DNA of 64,000 nucleotides from JAAOII01 sp965207705 (GCA_965207705.1 OZ242292.1:496001-560000); one strand, 5' to 3'. Positions 40,898-50,257 are shown, counted from the stretch's first letter. A program made the numbers and translations. The notes: generated by a model not told the origin, from the sequence alone.

Positions 40898-42862
40898 TTA
40901 GGTTAGTAGGGCATCGGTCATTATTTCTACCAAGGCAAAGCCAGAGTGCTTCATTGCCTTGCCAATAGCGGCATCCACATCGGCTGAGTTATTGGGACCT
41001 ACTCTTATACCCAATCCTCCACAGGAATCAACAAACTTTGAAAAGTCGGGGTTATGCAAAGAGGTCTGCCATACTTCAAATCCTCCAATCCGTTGCTCTT
41101 TGCTGATTTTGCCAAGCTCTTGGTTATGCAACAATATATGAGTGATATTCATCTTATATTTTATGGCGGTGGTAATATCCGCTAAATATTGCCCTAAGCC
41201 ACCATCCCCAGAAATAGATATTACCTTGCGTCCCTTAAATTTAGGGTCATCCTCTTGAGTTGCCGTCCAGGCGCCTATAGCCGCTGGCAAGGCAAAGCCA
41301 ATTGAACCCAGATAGCCCGACATAAGCACTGCCTGATTATTTTTGGATTCAAAGTACCTGCCAAAAGAATAGGTGTTGTTGCCAACGTCAACTGCGATTA
41401 CCGCATCCTTAGGGGCATGTTTCGCCAGCGATTCAAAGATAAGGCACGAGTTTATGCCCTTGCCATTATCATCTTTCATCCGCTTGCTTTTTTCCTCGCG
41501 CCATAATCTCCATCTTTCGGCAACCTCATCTTTTCTATCTTCCTTAGCGCATCCTTGCAGCTGCTCGCGCAACAGATTGGCGCTTACTCCAATCTCACCC
41601 CATAGAGGCACATCCACCGCATGGAACTTGCCGAGGTTCATTAAATCATAATCAACTTGAATCAATTTCTTCTTGGTGGTGATGCCGGTATGGTTGCTAA
41701 AGCTAGCGCCAAACACTAAAATTGTGTCACACTCATTCATAAACCAGCTGGCGATAGGTGTCCCACTTCTACCCAGTACTCCACAAGCTAGCGGATGGCT
41801 ATCGGCAATCACTCCTTTGCCCTTAAACGTAGTAAGGAGTGGAACATTTAATTCTTCCGCCAAGGGAATAATCTTATCCATTTCAAATCTTGCGCCATGC
41901 CCGCAGATAATAATCGGTTTCTTGGCATCTTTCAACATCTTAACTGCATCATCTAGCGACTGTTGAGCTGGTATTATTTCACGATTAGCTACACGTCCAG
42001 CCGGGCTGCCAGGACTACTATTTTCAACGGCAGGATGGGTCTGCACTTGGTCGGGGAATATTAGGTGGGATACATTGCGGTTAAGCAGGGCGCTCTTGCA
42101 TGCAAGATTTATCAACTCTGCGTGTTTGCTATCTGGCAACACAACCTGACTAAACTGAGCCACTTGTCCAAATGCTGCTTGCAGGTCTATTTCCTGGAAA
42201 GCCCCAGGACCTAAGAATTGGCTTTCTACCTGACCAGATAATGCCAATACTGGCGCTCTATCAACATGCGCATCCCATAAGCCCGTCAACAGATTAGTGG
42301 AACCAGGTCCAGCTATAGCCAAGCAGGCAGCAGGTCTGCCAGTTAGTTTGGCATAGCCAGAACAGGCAAATGCCGCGCTGCCCTCGTGGCGCACGCCAAA
42401 GTAATTCATATCCCCTTTTTTACACTGGCGACGAACCGCATCGGCAAGTCCTAAATTGGAATGCCCCACCATGCCAAACACCTGACGCACTCCCCAATTA
42501 ACCATGGTCTGCGCCATGATGTCGCTAACTGTGGTTTCATGCGCCTGTTCTTCTTCCAATGCCACATACACACCATCCTCACGCTCCTCCACTTCAAAGG
42601 TTGGCACTCCATCTTCATGCGTGCCTGGCGATAAGCCAGTTATAGGATGAAAGTCCCAGCCATGCCAAGGACAACGCAACATGCCGTTTTCAATTGAGCC
42701 CTCTCCCAAGGGTCCTCCTTGATGCGGACATCTATTATCCATGGCGCCATATTTGCCTTGAAACTTTGTAATGCACAGGGTCTGATTACCGCATGAAACT
42801 GAAGTAACCCTGTTATCTTGTAGTTCTGTGGTTTTAAGAACTTTGAACCATTTTTTTGCCAT
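40898..42862 (-). CDS. Rieske-domain and thiamine-diphosphate enzyme fusion (acetolactate synthase/pyruvate oxidase-like)
   Basis: An unusual fusion of 654 residues. Residues 1-105 form a Rieske 2Fe-2S domain with C45-x-H47 (CPHQGG) and C64-x2-H67 (CPWHGWDF). The remainder is a ThDP enzyme of the acetolactate synthase/pyruvate oxidase type: the activating Glu lies in GVRHEGSAAFACSGYAKLTG, FAD/dinucleotide-like middle segments (IIICGHGARFEM) follow, and the ThDP motif is SGDGGLGQYLADITTAIKYK, with the Asn in LLHNQ. The Rieske cluster suggests electron transfer out of the ThDP-bound intermediate. The substrate is unknown. It lies 51 bases after another Rieske fusion. Confidence 0.88.
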   Translation of the reverse strand: MAKKWFKVLKTTELQDNRVTSVSCGNQTLCITKFQGKYGAMDNRCPHQGGPLGEGSIENGMLRCPWHGWDFHPITGLSPGTHEDGVPTFEVEEREDGVYVALEEEQAHETTVSDIMAQTMVNWGVRQVFGMVGHSNLGLADAVRRQCKKGDMNYFGVRHEGSAAFACSGYAKLTGRPAACLAIAGPGSTNLLTGLWDAHVDRAPVLALSGQVESQFLGPGAFQEIDLQAAFGQVAQFSQVVLPDSKHAELINLACKSALLNRNVSHLIFPDQVQTHPAVENSSPGSPAGRVANREIIPAQQSLDDAVKMLKDAKKPIIICGHGARFEMDKIIPLAEELNVPLLTTFKGKGVIADSHPLACGVLGRSGTPIASWFMNECDTILVFGASFSNHTGITTKKKLIQVDYDLMNLGKFHAVDVPLWGEIGVSANLLREQLQGCAKEDRKDEVAERWRLWREEKSKRMKDDNGKGINSCLIFESLAKHAPKDAVIAVDVGNNTYSFGRYFESKNNQAVLMSGYLGSIGFALPAAIGAWTATQEDDPKFKGRKVISISGDGGLGQYLADITTAIKYKMNITHILLHNQELGKISKEQRIGGFEVWQTSLHNPDFSKFVDSCGGLGIRVGPNNSADVDAAIGKAMKHSGFALVEIMTDALLT

Positions 42863-42913
42863 CGTATTTTCTGTTGTGTTTTATATTATATTCTGTATTG
42901 TATATTCCGTTGG

Positions 42914-44530
42914 TTAACTTCTTCTTACCCCGGCATAAGGAATGCCAGATAAATCGGCAATGTCCTTATTAAAAGTGGTAAGGTCGTCAAGCGATAATTT
43001 ATTGATATGGTCATGCCCGCAAGCACGCGCCATTATTTGCATCAACTTAACCGAAGCAGAGAAAAACCTTGCCAGTCGTTTAGCCGATTCATCAATTATC
43101 AAACGTGCCCGCAAATCATCCCTCTGAGTGGCAATACCTACTGGGCAGTTATTGGTATGGCAAGCGCGCATTCCCAAACAACCTATCGCCTGCATCGCTG
43201 AATTGGCAAGGGCTATGCCATCCGCCCCCAAAGCCAGCGCCTTAATAAAATCTGCAGGCATCCTTAAGCCACCAGTTATGATAAGAGCAACATCAGGGCG
43301 CGCCATCTTATCCAGATGCCTTCTTGCTCTTGCCAAAGCGGGAATTGTGGGAACAGATATATTGTCACGGAAAATAAGTGGGGCTGCTCCAGTGCCACCA
43401 CCCCTGCCATCTAAAATAATATAATTTACTCCTATGTCCAGTGCCGCATCTATGTCCTTCTCAATATGTTGGGCGGAAAGTTTATAGCCAATCGGAATAC
43501 CGCCAGTTACCTCGCGCACCTTAGTGGCAAAGTCCCGTAGCTCACTTATGCTATCCCAATCGGGAAAGCGTGATGGTGAAATTGCCGCAGTGCCTTCCTT
43601 GAGCCCGCGCACATTGGCAATCTTGCCAGAAACCTTAGCGCCCGAAAGATGTCCGCCTGTACCTGTTTTAGCTGCCTGCCCTCCTTTGAAGTGAAACGCC
43701 TGACATTTTTTGACCTTATCCATAGAATAGCCAAAACGCGCTGATGCCAATTCATAAAAATAACGACTATTGTTTTTTTGTTCTTCGGGTAACATGCCCC
43801 CTTCCCCACTGCATATACCTGTTCCCGCCATTTCCGCTCCTTTTGCCAAAGCAATTTTAGCTTCTTCGGATAGAGCACCAAAGCTCATATCTGAAACAAA
43901 TAATGGTATATTCAGATGCAAGGGTTTTTTTGTTCCCTTGCCTATTACTAAATCAGTTCCTACTTTCTCATCGTCAAGTAAAGGAAACTTATGTAACTGG
44001 GCGGTTATAAGTTGAATGTCATCCCAACCAGGCAGCTTGTTATAGGGCACGCCCATAGCACCTATTTCGCCATGTTCCCCTTGCAAACCATACTTTGCAA
44101 GATTTTGGATTGCCTTGTTGTGGGGTTCGGCAAATGTTGGACTTTTGCTTCCGTGATCGGCATATTGCCCTAAATATTCTTTACGTTTATAGGGCTGAGG
44201 GTTAGCTTCTTCCCATGCTGCTACTTCATCTTTATCAACCCAGACCTTGTCATCCTCCACCCAAGCGTTAAATTTATGCAGCTTCTCATTTTTGTTATAA
44301 GAGCTGATACCGCTGTCATATTTAAAATCCCAGCCATGTACTCCACATACTACGTTCTCTCCACTGATGTGACCGTCTGCTAGCATAGCTCCACGATGGA
44401 GACATCTGCCATATAATACTGAAACCTTATCCCCGTAGCGCACTACTATTAAATCAACATTAGCTACTAATACCCCTTTAATTTCATGTTCTTTTAATTC
44501 TTTCCAATTGCAAATACTTAATTTTTTCAT
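42914..44530 (-). CDS. Rieske-domain and glutamate-synthase-like FMN protein fusion
   Basis: A 538-residue fusion. The N-terminal Rieske domain has C43-x-H45 (CLHRGAML) and C62-x2-H65 (CGVHGWDF). The C-terminal part matches the FMN-binding synthase domain of glutamate synthase: LFVSDMSFGALSEEAKIALAKGA, FKGGQAAKTGTGGHLSG and YIILDGRGGGTGAAP. The 3Fe-4S cysteines are in CLGMRACHTNNCPVGIATQ near residue 460. There is no glutamine amidotransferase domain, so a plain glutamate synthase is unlikely. Adjacency to a second Rieske fusion suggests they exchange electrons or act on one pathway. Confidence 0.88.
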   Translation of the reverse strand: MKKLSICNWKELKEHEIKGVLVANVDLIVVRYGDKVSVLYGRCLHRGAMLADGHISGENVVCGVHGWDFKYDSGISSYNKNEKLHKFNAWVEDDKVWVDKDEVAAWEEANPQPYKRKEYLGQYADHGSKSPTFAEPHNKAIQNLAKYGLQGEHGEIGAMGVPYNKLPGWDDIQLITAQLHKFPLLDDEKVGTDLVIGKGTKKPLHLNIPLFVSDMSFGALSEEAKIALAKGAEMAGTGICSGEGGMLPEEQKNNSRYFYELASARFGYSMDKVKKCQAFHFKGGQAAKTGTGGHLSGAKVSGKIANVRGLKEGTAAISPSRFPDWDSISELRDFATKVREVTGGIPIGYKLSAQHIEKDIDAALDIGVNYIILDGRGGGTGAAPLIFRDNISVPTIPALARARRHLDKMARPDVALIITGGLRMPADFIKALALGADGIALANSAMQAIGCLGMRACHTNNCPVGIATQRDDLRARLIIDESAKRLARFFSASVKLMQIMARACGHDHINKLSLDDLTTFNKDIADLSGIPYAGVRRS

Positions 44531-44553
44531 AGATAATAATATACCATATTCTT

Positions 44554-45207
44554 TTACTCAAAAGTGTAATCAAATAATTCAATATCTTTGTGGTAAATTT
44601 CAGCTACCTTATCAATAAGAGCGGTATCGTAGAAATCGCGATAATCCTTATAACCTTTATCTCTAAGTGCTGCTTCGGATGTAACATTGCGCTTTACACG
44701 CGGGACCTTACATCCTAATAAGCCCTCAAATACATCAAACACATCCACATCTTCAAGACGGTGAACATCTGTAACCATAATTTCTTGGCTATCATTAACC
44801 AAATATTCATATTGCTGATGCCAACCACATGGGCGCCACTCATATTGCTCCTCCGCCATCCAGCGCTGATTGACCCACTGCTTAAAAGACATATTCGCAG
44901 GGATTCTCCACAAGAACAAATCCTCTCTTAAGCCATAAAGATAGGCAGATACACATCTTCGCCAGGGATTTCTAACAAAAGCTACAGAACGGTTATGAAT
45001 CTGAAATCCGCGCCGCTTTGCCTCCATATAAGTAAAGTGGTCTGAGAATTTTCCGCATTTATCGTTATAGGCATAGCTGTTATATTTTCCCCAATTCCCT
45101 ACAGCCGGCTGATGTCCAAAAATTCCTTCAAGTACTGTCATTCCGCCGGTCTTGGGAACATGGAAAAAGGTTACTCCATCTCCTTTTTTATCTATGAAGT
45201 TAATCAT
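44554..45207 (-). CDS. Sulfotransferase family protein, copy 2
   Basis: A 217-residue paralogue of the protein at 40.1 kb, with the same start, end and motifs: FFHVPKTGGMT (residues 14-24) for the 5' phosphosulfate site and FVRNPWRRCVSAYLYG near 76 for the 3' phosphate. KTGG is the more usual form of the first motif than the KNGG of copy 1. It lies 23 bases before the Rieske-glutamate-synthase gene and 5 after thiD. The two copies bracket the pair of Rieske fusions. Confidence 0.82.
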   Translation of the reverse strand: MINFIDKKGDGVTFFHVPKTGGMTVLEGIFGHQPAVGNWGKYNSYAYNDKCGKFSDHFTYMEAKRRGFQIHNRSVAFVRNPWRRCVSAYLYGLREDLFLWRIPANMSFKQWVNQRWMAEEQYEWRPCGWHQQYEYLVNDSQEIMVTDVHRLEDVDVFDVFEGLLGCKVPRVKRNVTSEAALRDKGYKDYRDFYDTALIDKVAEIYHKDIELFDYTFE

Positions 45208-45212
45208 CGGAT

Positions 45213-46028
45213 TTATTCATAAGTATTTCTATACAAATGATGTACTGGACCATTACCTTTACCTAAATTGATCCCAACTGCCGCCTGTATTGCCCCCTGA
45301 AGATAAACATCTGCTCGGCTAACCGCCTGCATTAGTGGGATGCCACGCGCCAAATAAGCACAGATAGCTGCTGATAATGTGCAACCAGTGCCGTGAGTGT
45401 TAGTAGTTTCAATTCTTTCTTTCTCAAGTAACTCTTTCTGTCCTTTCGTCACAAGATAATCCTTAACCATAAGTCCCTTATCATGCCCCCCCTTAAGTAA
45501 GACCGCTGTAGTATCCTTGCCTCCCATATCAAGTAGCCCTTGTGCTGCCTCCCATGGGTTTTTGATAATCTCATCTTCTGTCACTTGCAGCAATACTGCT
45601 GCCTCAGGTAGATTGGGGGTTATTATATCCGCCAGTGGTAGAAGTTGGCTTTTAATTGCGCCAACCGCATCGTCTGTTAGTAATATATCGCCGGACTGAG
45701 CAACCATAACTGGATCCACAACAACTGGTTTCAAAGAAAATTTATTTATCCCTGCAACTACCTCCATTACAATATCTTTGTTAGCCAGCATTCCAGTTTT
45801 TACCGCATCTATCTGTATATCAGAGCATACTGCATTTATCTGCTGGGTGACAAAGTTGGCAGAAACCTCGCTCACCCCTTCAACGCCACAAGTGTTTTGT
45901 GCGGTTAATGCAGTTATGACGCTCACCCCATATACTCCAAGAGCAGAAAAAGTTTTGATATCGGCTTGGATACCCGCTCCTCCTCCTGAATCAGAACCAG
46001 CGATGGTAAGAACTCGGGCTATTTCCAA
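45213..46028 (-). CDS. thiD: Hydroxymethylpyrimidine/phosphomethylpyrimidine kinase
   Basis: ThiD phosphorylates HMP and HMP-phosphate for thiamine synthesis. The 271 residues carry VLTIAGSDSGGGAGIQADIKTFSALGVYG at the N-terminus, KTGMLANKDIV, VVDPVMVAQSG near residue 106 and NTHGTGCTLSAAICAYLARG near 210, where GTGC is the ribokinase-like anion hole and the Cys is catalytic. It overlaps thiE by 10 bases. Its product leads to the cofactor used by the ThDP fusion two genes downstream. Confidence 0.95.
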   Translation of the reverse strand: MEIARVLTIAGSDSGGGAGIQADIKTFSALGVYGVSVITALTAQNTCGVEGVSEVSANFVTQQINAVCSDIQIDAVKTGMLANKDIVMEVVAGINKFSLKPVVVDPVMVAQSGDILLTDDAVGAIKSQLLPLADIITPNLPEAAVLLQVTEDEIIKNPWEAAQGLLDMGGKDTTAVLLKGGHDKGLMVKDYLVTKGQKELLEKERIETTNTHGTGCTLSAAICAYLARGIPLMQAVSRADVYLQGAIQAAVGINLGKGNGPVHHLYRNTYE

Positions 46029-46675
46029 TTGCTTAGCTTGTGTTTTATTTCGCTAGATATTGCAGCGGGGTCATCCGCTTTGGAAATGGCAGCTATGATT
46101 GCAATGCCATCAAGGTTATATTGTTGTAGTTGATCCATATTGTCTTGGTCAATCCCACCAACACCAAAAATAGCGCAGTCGCTTTTCGTTCTAATGTGCT
46201 GCGTAATTTTTTGTAATTGGTCAAAGTCCATTACATCTTGCATCAATTTACTCATGCTGGGGAACATTGCCCCTAAGCCCACATAGTCAATACACTCATA
46301 AGGGGCATTAAGTGCTTCATCGTAAGAGTGAATAGTTAATCCAATAATTGCTTCTTTGCCGAGTATTGTTCTTGCTTCAATTGGAGATATGTCTTCTTGT
46401 CCTAAATGAACTCCATTACCGTAATTTTTCTGGCTTGTTTGTGGCATGTCATTAATTAATAACAAAGCATTATAGGGGGTGATTTTTTGTTGGATTGCTT
46501 CAGTGGCTGCGATAATCTGCTGCTCGGAGGCGTCTTTTGCTCTTAATTGCACTAGCTGCGCGCCGCCTTTAACTGCTTCCTCGCTAAGATAAGGCAGGTT
46601 GTTCATACCATAAGATGAATCCGCAATGAAATAAAGATAAGGTGGTTCGCCCAAAATATTGTTGAGTTTACTCAT
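46019..46675 (-). CDS. thiE: Thiamine-phosphate synthase
   Basis: ThiE joins HMP-diphosphate and thiazole phosphate to make thiamine phosphate. The 218 residues are a TIM barrel with LVQLRAKDASEQQI near residue 41, NALLLINDMPQ near 70, GVHLGQEDISP near 92, DYVGLGAMFPSMSK near 134 and FGVGGIDQDN near 170. No TPP riboswitch is apparent: its start overlaps the upstream glycosyltransferase by 4 bases (ATGA), leaving no leader. Confidence 0.95.
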   Translation of the reverse strand: MSKLNNILGEPPYLYFIADSSYGMNNLPYLSEEAVKGGAQLVQLRAKDASEQQIIAATEAIQQKITPYNALLLINDMPQTSQKNYGNGVHLGQEDISPIEARTILGKEAIIGLTIHSYDEALNAPYECIDYVGLGAMFPSMSKLMQDVMDFDQLQKITQHIRTKSDCAIFGVGGIDQDNMDQLQQYNLDGIAIIAAISKADDPAAISSEIKHKLSNWK

Positions 46676-48339
46676 AAGTGAGGATAGTCCTTTTTTAGTT
46701 CCATAAATTTATTCTCTGCATCTCGCGATAAAAAATATCTCTTAGTGGCATTCTGCCAAACCTGCATCATGTGTTTCTGATGCCAAGTGTTGTTACCATG
46801 TATATTATAAATGTATAGCTCAGGAAGGTCAAGTGCTACTACTTTACGTTTACCCACTAAACGATGAACTGCAGGATAATCTTCTGCCCTTGCCCAATGA
46901 GGATAGGAGGTCATCATAAATTTTTTTGCCAATATAGTTCCTTCCCATAAACGATTATCTGAAATAGCCAATCTCTTTGTACTATCATGTAACAATATCT
47001 CACGTAATAAAAAACAAGCATCCGCATCATGTTGTAAACAGGCAGCTAATTGATAGTTAATTTTTTGCGGGTGAAATAAATCATCATCGTCCCACTGACA
47101 TACATATTCACCATGCGCCAAACTCACAGCACGGTTTCTCAATTTGCCTAAAGAAGTCGGTTTTTCATTGCGTTGATAGAAAATTAACGGGCTATCTAAT
47201 TTACGTATATTGTCTTGTAGCTCATAGCCGCCTTCATCAATAATAATTAGTTCTTTGTTGGGGTAGGACTGAGCTAAAAAACATTCTACTGACTTCATTG
47301 CTGCTATAGGTCTATCCTTAGTAACTAACATCGCAGATACTAAAGGCAACTTATCATTAGCTGGTAGCTGTTTTGTAGCTGCCGTCAAATTGATTATCTC
47401 GTCACGACAAATCTTGCCTTTGTTCAATACAAGCGCTCTGCACTCAGAATCGCTAACTTTATCGGCGGACATTTTTCCGCTTGTAGCAGTTGCCGATAAA
47501 GGATCTTGAGATTGATTGGGAAGGTTAGGGGAGGTATGAAGCAATGGTTGAGGATTCTGTTTTAGATATGCGCGAATACGAAAATTAAAAAATAATTTAG
47601 GCATTAGGACTTCTCTCAATGCATCTCTCGGCAACTTAACAATACTAATACCCCATTCCAATATAAAATTTTTCTTCCACCAGCTTCCCATCCAGTGGTG
47701 CTGCGCATAAGCATCTTCTGCTATACTCTCACTTTCAATACGCCTACGGTCTTTTTCATCACTAAACACTGTCCCAAAGTATTTACCATCTGCGATAGGT
47801 AATGTGGGAGTGAATTCTATATGAGCTGCGGTTAGCATAAATGGACCTGTGGCATCCAGTATATCAAGTTCGTCTTTATGCCCTTCAAGCAATTTTATAA
47901 CTTGCTGCCAAAAAGGATGGCGCGGTACTGAAGCCATCAGAGCATTGGATACTATGTAATCCAGATTTCTGACACGCGCTTTATGTTTTTGAAAATGCAA
48001 TTGAGGTTCTGGGATTAGCAATATATCCTTGGATACCAGAATTTCGTCCATCGGGCGCAGGCATTCAAAATCCATATCGGCGTAAATGCCGCCGTAATGA
48101 TAGAGCAAAAAATAACGAAACGCATCCACTCTCATAATATTGTGAGGATAAGCATCAAACACCGGCAAGAAAGAAGGATAGTATTGCTGAAAAAATTTCT
48201 GAATGGCTATGTCATCCCAAAATCTATATTCCCAGTTCGGGTTGTGCCTACTCCATGACTTCTGAAATCCCTGCAAAGAAGCTGGTATATTGTTATCCTT
48301 ATATGTTTGATGCAGTATAAGGGGTATTCGCATATCCAT
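46672..48339 (-). CDS. Two-domain glycosyltransferase (DXD sugar transferase plus GT2)
   Basis: A 555-residue fusion. The first half is an OCH1/capsular-type glycosyltransferase with the DXD region MRVDAFRYFLLYHYGGIYAD then MDFECLRPMDE (residues 70-103) and a typical NALMASVPRHPFWQQV. A low-complexity linker (about 270-320) joins it to a GT2 domain with LVSAMLVTKDRPIAAMKSVE, NKELIIIDEGG, LGKLRNRAVSLAHGEYVCQW and a catalytic DDDD cluster. It probably adds two sugars in succession to a surface glycan. Downstream it overlaps thiE by 4 bases; upstream another glycosyltransferase lies 11 bases away. Confidence 0.82.
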   Translation of the reverse strand: MDMRIPLILHQTYKDNNIPASLQGFQKSWSRHNPNWEYRFWDDIAIQKFFQQYYPSFLPVFDAYPHNIMRVDAFRYFLLYHYGGIYADMDFECLRPMDEILVSKDILLIPEPQLHFQKHKARVRNLDYIVSNALMASVPRHPFWQQVIKLLEGHKDELDILDATGPFMLTAAHIEFTPTLPIADGKYFGTVFSDEKDRRRIESESIAEDAYAQHHWMGSWWKKNFILEWGISIVKLPRDALREVLMPKLFFNFRIRAYLKQNPQPLLHTSPNLPNQSQDPLSATATSGKMSADKVSDSECRALVLNKGKICRDEIINLTAATKQLPANDKLPLVSAMLVTKDRPIAAMKSVECFLAQSYPNKELIIIDEGGYELQDNIRKLDSPLIFYQRNEKPTSLGKLRNRAVSLAHGEYVCQWDDDDLFHPQKINYQLAACLQHDADACFLLREILLHDSTKRLAISDNRLWEGTILAKKFMMTSYPHWARAEDYPAVHRLVGKRKVVALDLPELYIYNIHGNNTWHQKHMMQVWQNATKRYFLSRDAENKFMELKKDYPHL

Positions 48340-48350
48340 TATTTACTCAG

Positions 48351-49196
48351 CTATTTTATTTCCCTGAATCTAAAGGTGTCCTTAATACCCAGTATACGCA
48401 GAACAGTCCGCCGCAACCTATTGATATATAACAATAGATTCAATGCTCCCCTGGTTGAATAATAAAAAGCCAACCCAATAATAGGAGGATAAATATAATC
48501 ATAAGCAATATCCACCTTTAATAAAAAAGAAAATGTTCCTTTATATCCCATGTGCTGCACTACCGATGGCCTAGTGCATAGACGAGGATACTGATTGATG
48601 CTCATCCGATGGTTAATTGCCTCGTCCCAATAGGGCGATATAGGAACAAAAACCTTTTTGTAAGTATCCTGATCAAAAAACATATTCACTCCACCGAGAG
48701 ATTTTTTACGATAATAGTCCTGATATTTTTCAATAACAGGGTGGTTGATGGTGTTAAATCCTGAAACAATCATAGGATCAGATAACTTCTCTCTTTCGTA
48801 AACCTCTTTTAGTCGCTTAAGCCAATATGGCTTAACTACGGTATCCGAATCTATGATACATACATACTTGCAATGACGTTGATAAAATAAATATTTTATA
48901 GTGAAACTAAGGTTATCATGTAAGGTCTTAGTTAAGTGGTAACTATCTCTATGGAGACGTCTAACTACCACACAATCAGCATCCTTATGCTGGAAGTCCC
49001 CTATAACAGTGACGACCCTTTCATCATCGCTTACGTCATCAGCAAATGCTACTATGCTGTCGCTAAGATCCGACTTAGCAACTGACTTTAGAAACTTATT
49101 AACATAATTGAAGCGGTTAAATACTGGGACTACTAAACCCACATCATAGCGTTGTTTAAAAGGCGAATCAGGGCACTTAATTAAATATTCTGCCAT
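48351..49196 (-). CDS. Family 2-like glycosyltransferase
   Basis: A 281-residue GT-A fold enzyme. It opens VGLVVPVFNRFNYVNKFLKS, has the donor-binding DSDTVVKPYWLKRLKEVYER near residue 120 (DSD metal site), and later PYWDEAINHRMSIN. The C-terminus is hydrophobic and basic (LAFYYSTRGALNLLLYINRLRR), which would let it associate with the membrane. It starts divergently, 62 bases from the Anp1-like gene, and lies 11 before the two-domain glycosyltransferase. Sugar specificity is unknown. Confidence 0.75.
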   Translation of the reverse strand: MAEYLIKCPDSPFKQRYDVGLVVPVFNRFNYVNKFLKSVAKSDLSDSIVAFADDVSDDERVVTVIGDFQHKDADCVVVRRLHRDSYHLTKTLHDNLSFTIKYLFYQRHCKYVCIIDSDTVVKPYWLKRLKEVYEREKLSDPMIVSGFNTINHPVIEKYQDYYRKKSLGGVNMFFDQDTYKKVFVPISPYWDEAINHRMSINQYPRLCTRPSVVQHMGYKGTFSFLLKVDIAYDYIYPPIIGLAFYYSTRGALNLLLYINRLRRTVLRILGIKDTFRFREIK

Positions 49197-49258
49197 CTCT
49201 ACTTAGTGATACTTTATAATCATATTGATATATACTATTATAACAGTATATTAATTCA

Positions 49259-50236
49259 ATGAAAAATATCATAAGAATGACTAAAATACTCGCTCGCAAA
49301 TTATTAAACTTGCTGATAAGAGTACGTGATACCATTATTTCAACGTTAAATGGAGTGACTTTGCAGCAATTATTGCCGAATGCGCATTTTACCAATCCCT
49401 CTGATTGCTATAAAAAGGTCCCACACAATAAAATTGGGGGAATTGGAGAAACTGGGAGCCAGCCACCATCAGTGCTAATATTGATAATAGGCAAGAATGT
49501 GGAAAGATTCTTGCCAACTCTTGAGAATAATCTGCAATCACTAAGCTACCCTAAGCATCTTATCAGTATAGGGATGCTGGAAGGTGACAGTACTGATAAC
49601 ACTTATGGACAGCTGCAAAAAATGACTGAGCGGCTGCAACAAAGCTTTTGTAAAGTAGAACTTCATAAGAAAGATTTTAGCAGTGTTGCGAATACTAATC
49701 ACAAAAGATGGAAGGTCAAAACTCAATTGATGCGGAGAACTATCATTGCCAAGGCGCGCAATCATCTATTAAAACTATGCTTAAAAGATGAGCATCAATG
49801 GGTGCTATGGATTGATGCAGATGTTATGAATTGGGATAAAGATGTAATTGAGCAGTTGCTTAGCTTCAACAAAGATATAGTGGCTCCGCATTGCGTTAGA
49901 GAAGATGGCAAAACTTTTGACCTGAATAGTTTCAAGTATAAGCAAGATAGAAAGAAAAACTGGCGTAGTTATATAAAGGATGGGCTATTGCAACCGCCGC
50001 GTAGTTTTGGACGACTATATTTATCTGATTTACAAGAATATGATTTAGTTTCTTTGGACGGGGTTGGCGGCACTATGCTGTTGGTTAATGGAGAGTTACA
50101 TCGCAAAGGATTGCTATACCCAGAAGATATCTACCATCTGCACATTGAAACAGAGGCGTTAGCTTTTATGGCGCGAGACATGGGAAGCGAATGCTGGGGC
50201 GCCCCTCATGTCACTATAGTGCATCCATCATATTAA
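49259..50236 (+). CDS. Anp1-like glycosyltransferase (GT62-type)
   Basis: The 325-residue protein has the family features: PSVLILIIGKNVERFLPTLENNL, IGMLEGDSTDNTY, a run of basic helix ending AKARNHLLK, the donor-site HQWVLWIDADVMNWDKDVIE near residue 180, DGVGGTMLLVNGELHRKGLL near 260 and a closing ECWGAPHVTIVHPSY. In fungi this family makes mannan; bacterial members are less studied. A short basic/hydrophobic N-terminus might be membrane-bound. It diverges from the other glycosyltransferases and is followed after 21 bases by tadA. Confidence 0.8.
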   Translation: MKNIIRMTKILARKLLNLLIRVRDTIISTLNGVTLQQLLPNAHFTNPSDCYKKVPHNKIGGIGETGSQPPSVLILIIGKNVERFLPTLENNLQSLSYPKHLISIGMLEGDSTDNTYGQLQKMTERLQQSFCKVELHKKDFSSVANTNHKRWKVKTQLMRRTIIAKARNHLLKLCLKDEHQWVLWIDADVMNWDKDVIEQLLSFNKDIVAPHCVREDGKTFDLNSFKYKQDRKKNWRSYIKDGLLQPPRSFGRLYLSDLQEYDLVSLDGVGGTMLLVNGELHRKGLLYPEDIYHLHIETEALAFMARDMGSECWGAPHVTIVHPSY

Positions 50237-50257
50237 CTTGCTCAGGAGCTAGTCAGT

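Noticed and set aside
46676..46760. A TPP riboswitch before thiE.
   Set aside because: The upstream glycosyltransferase overlaps the thiE start, leaving no leader, and no thi-box was seen.
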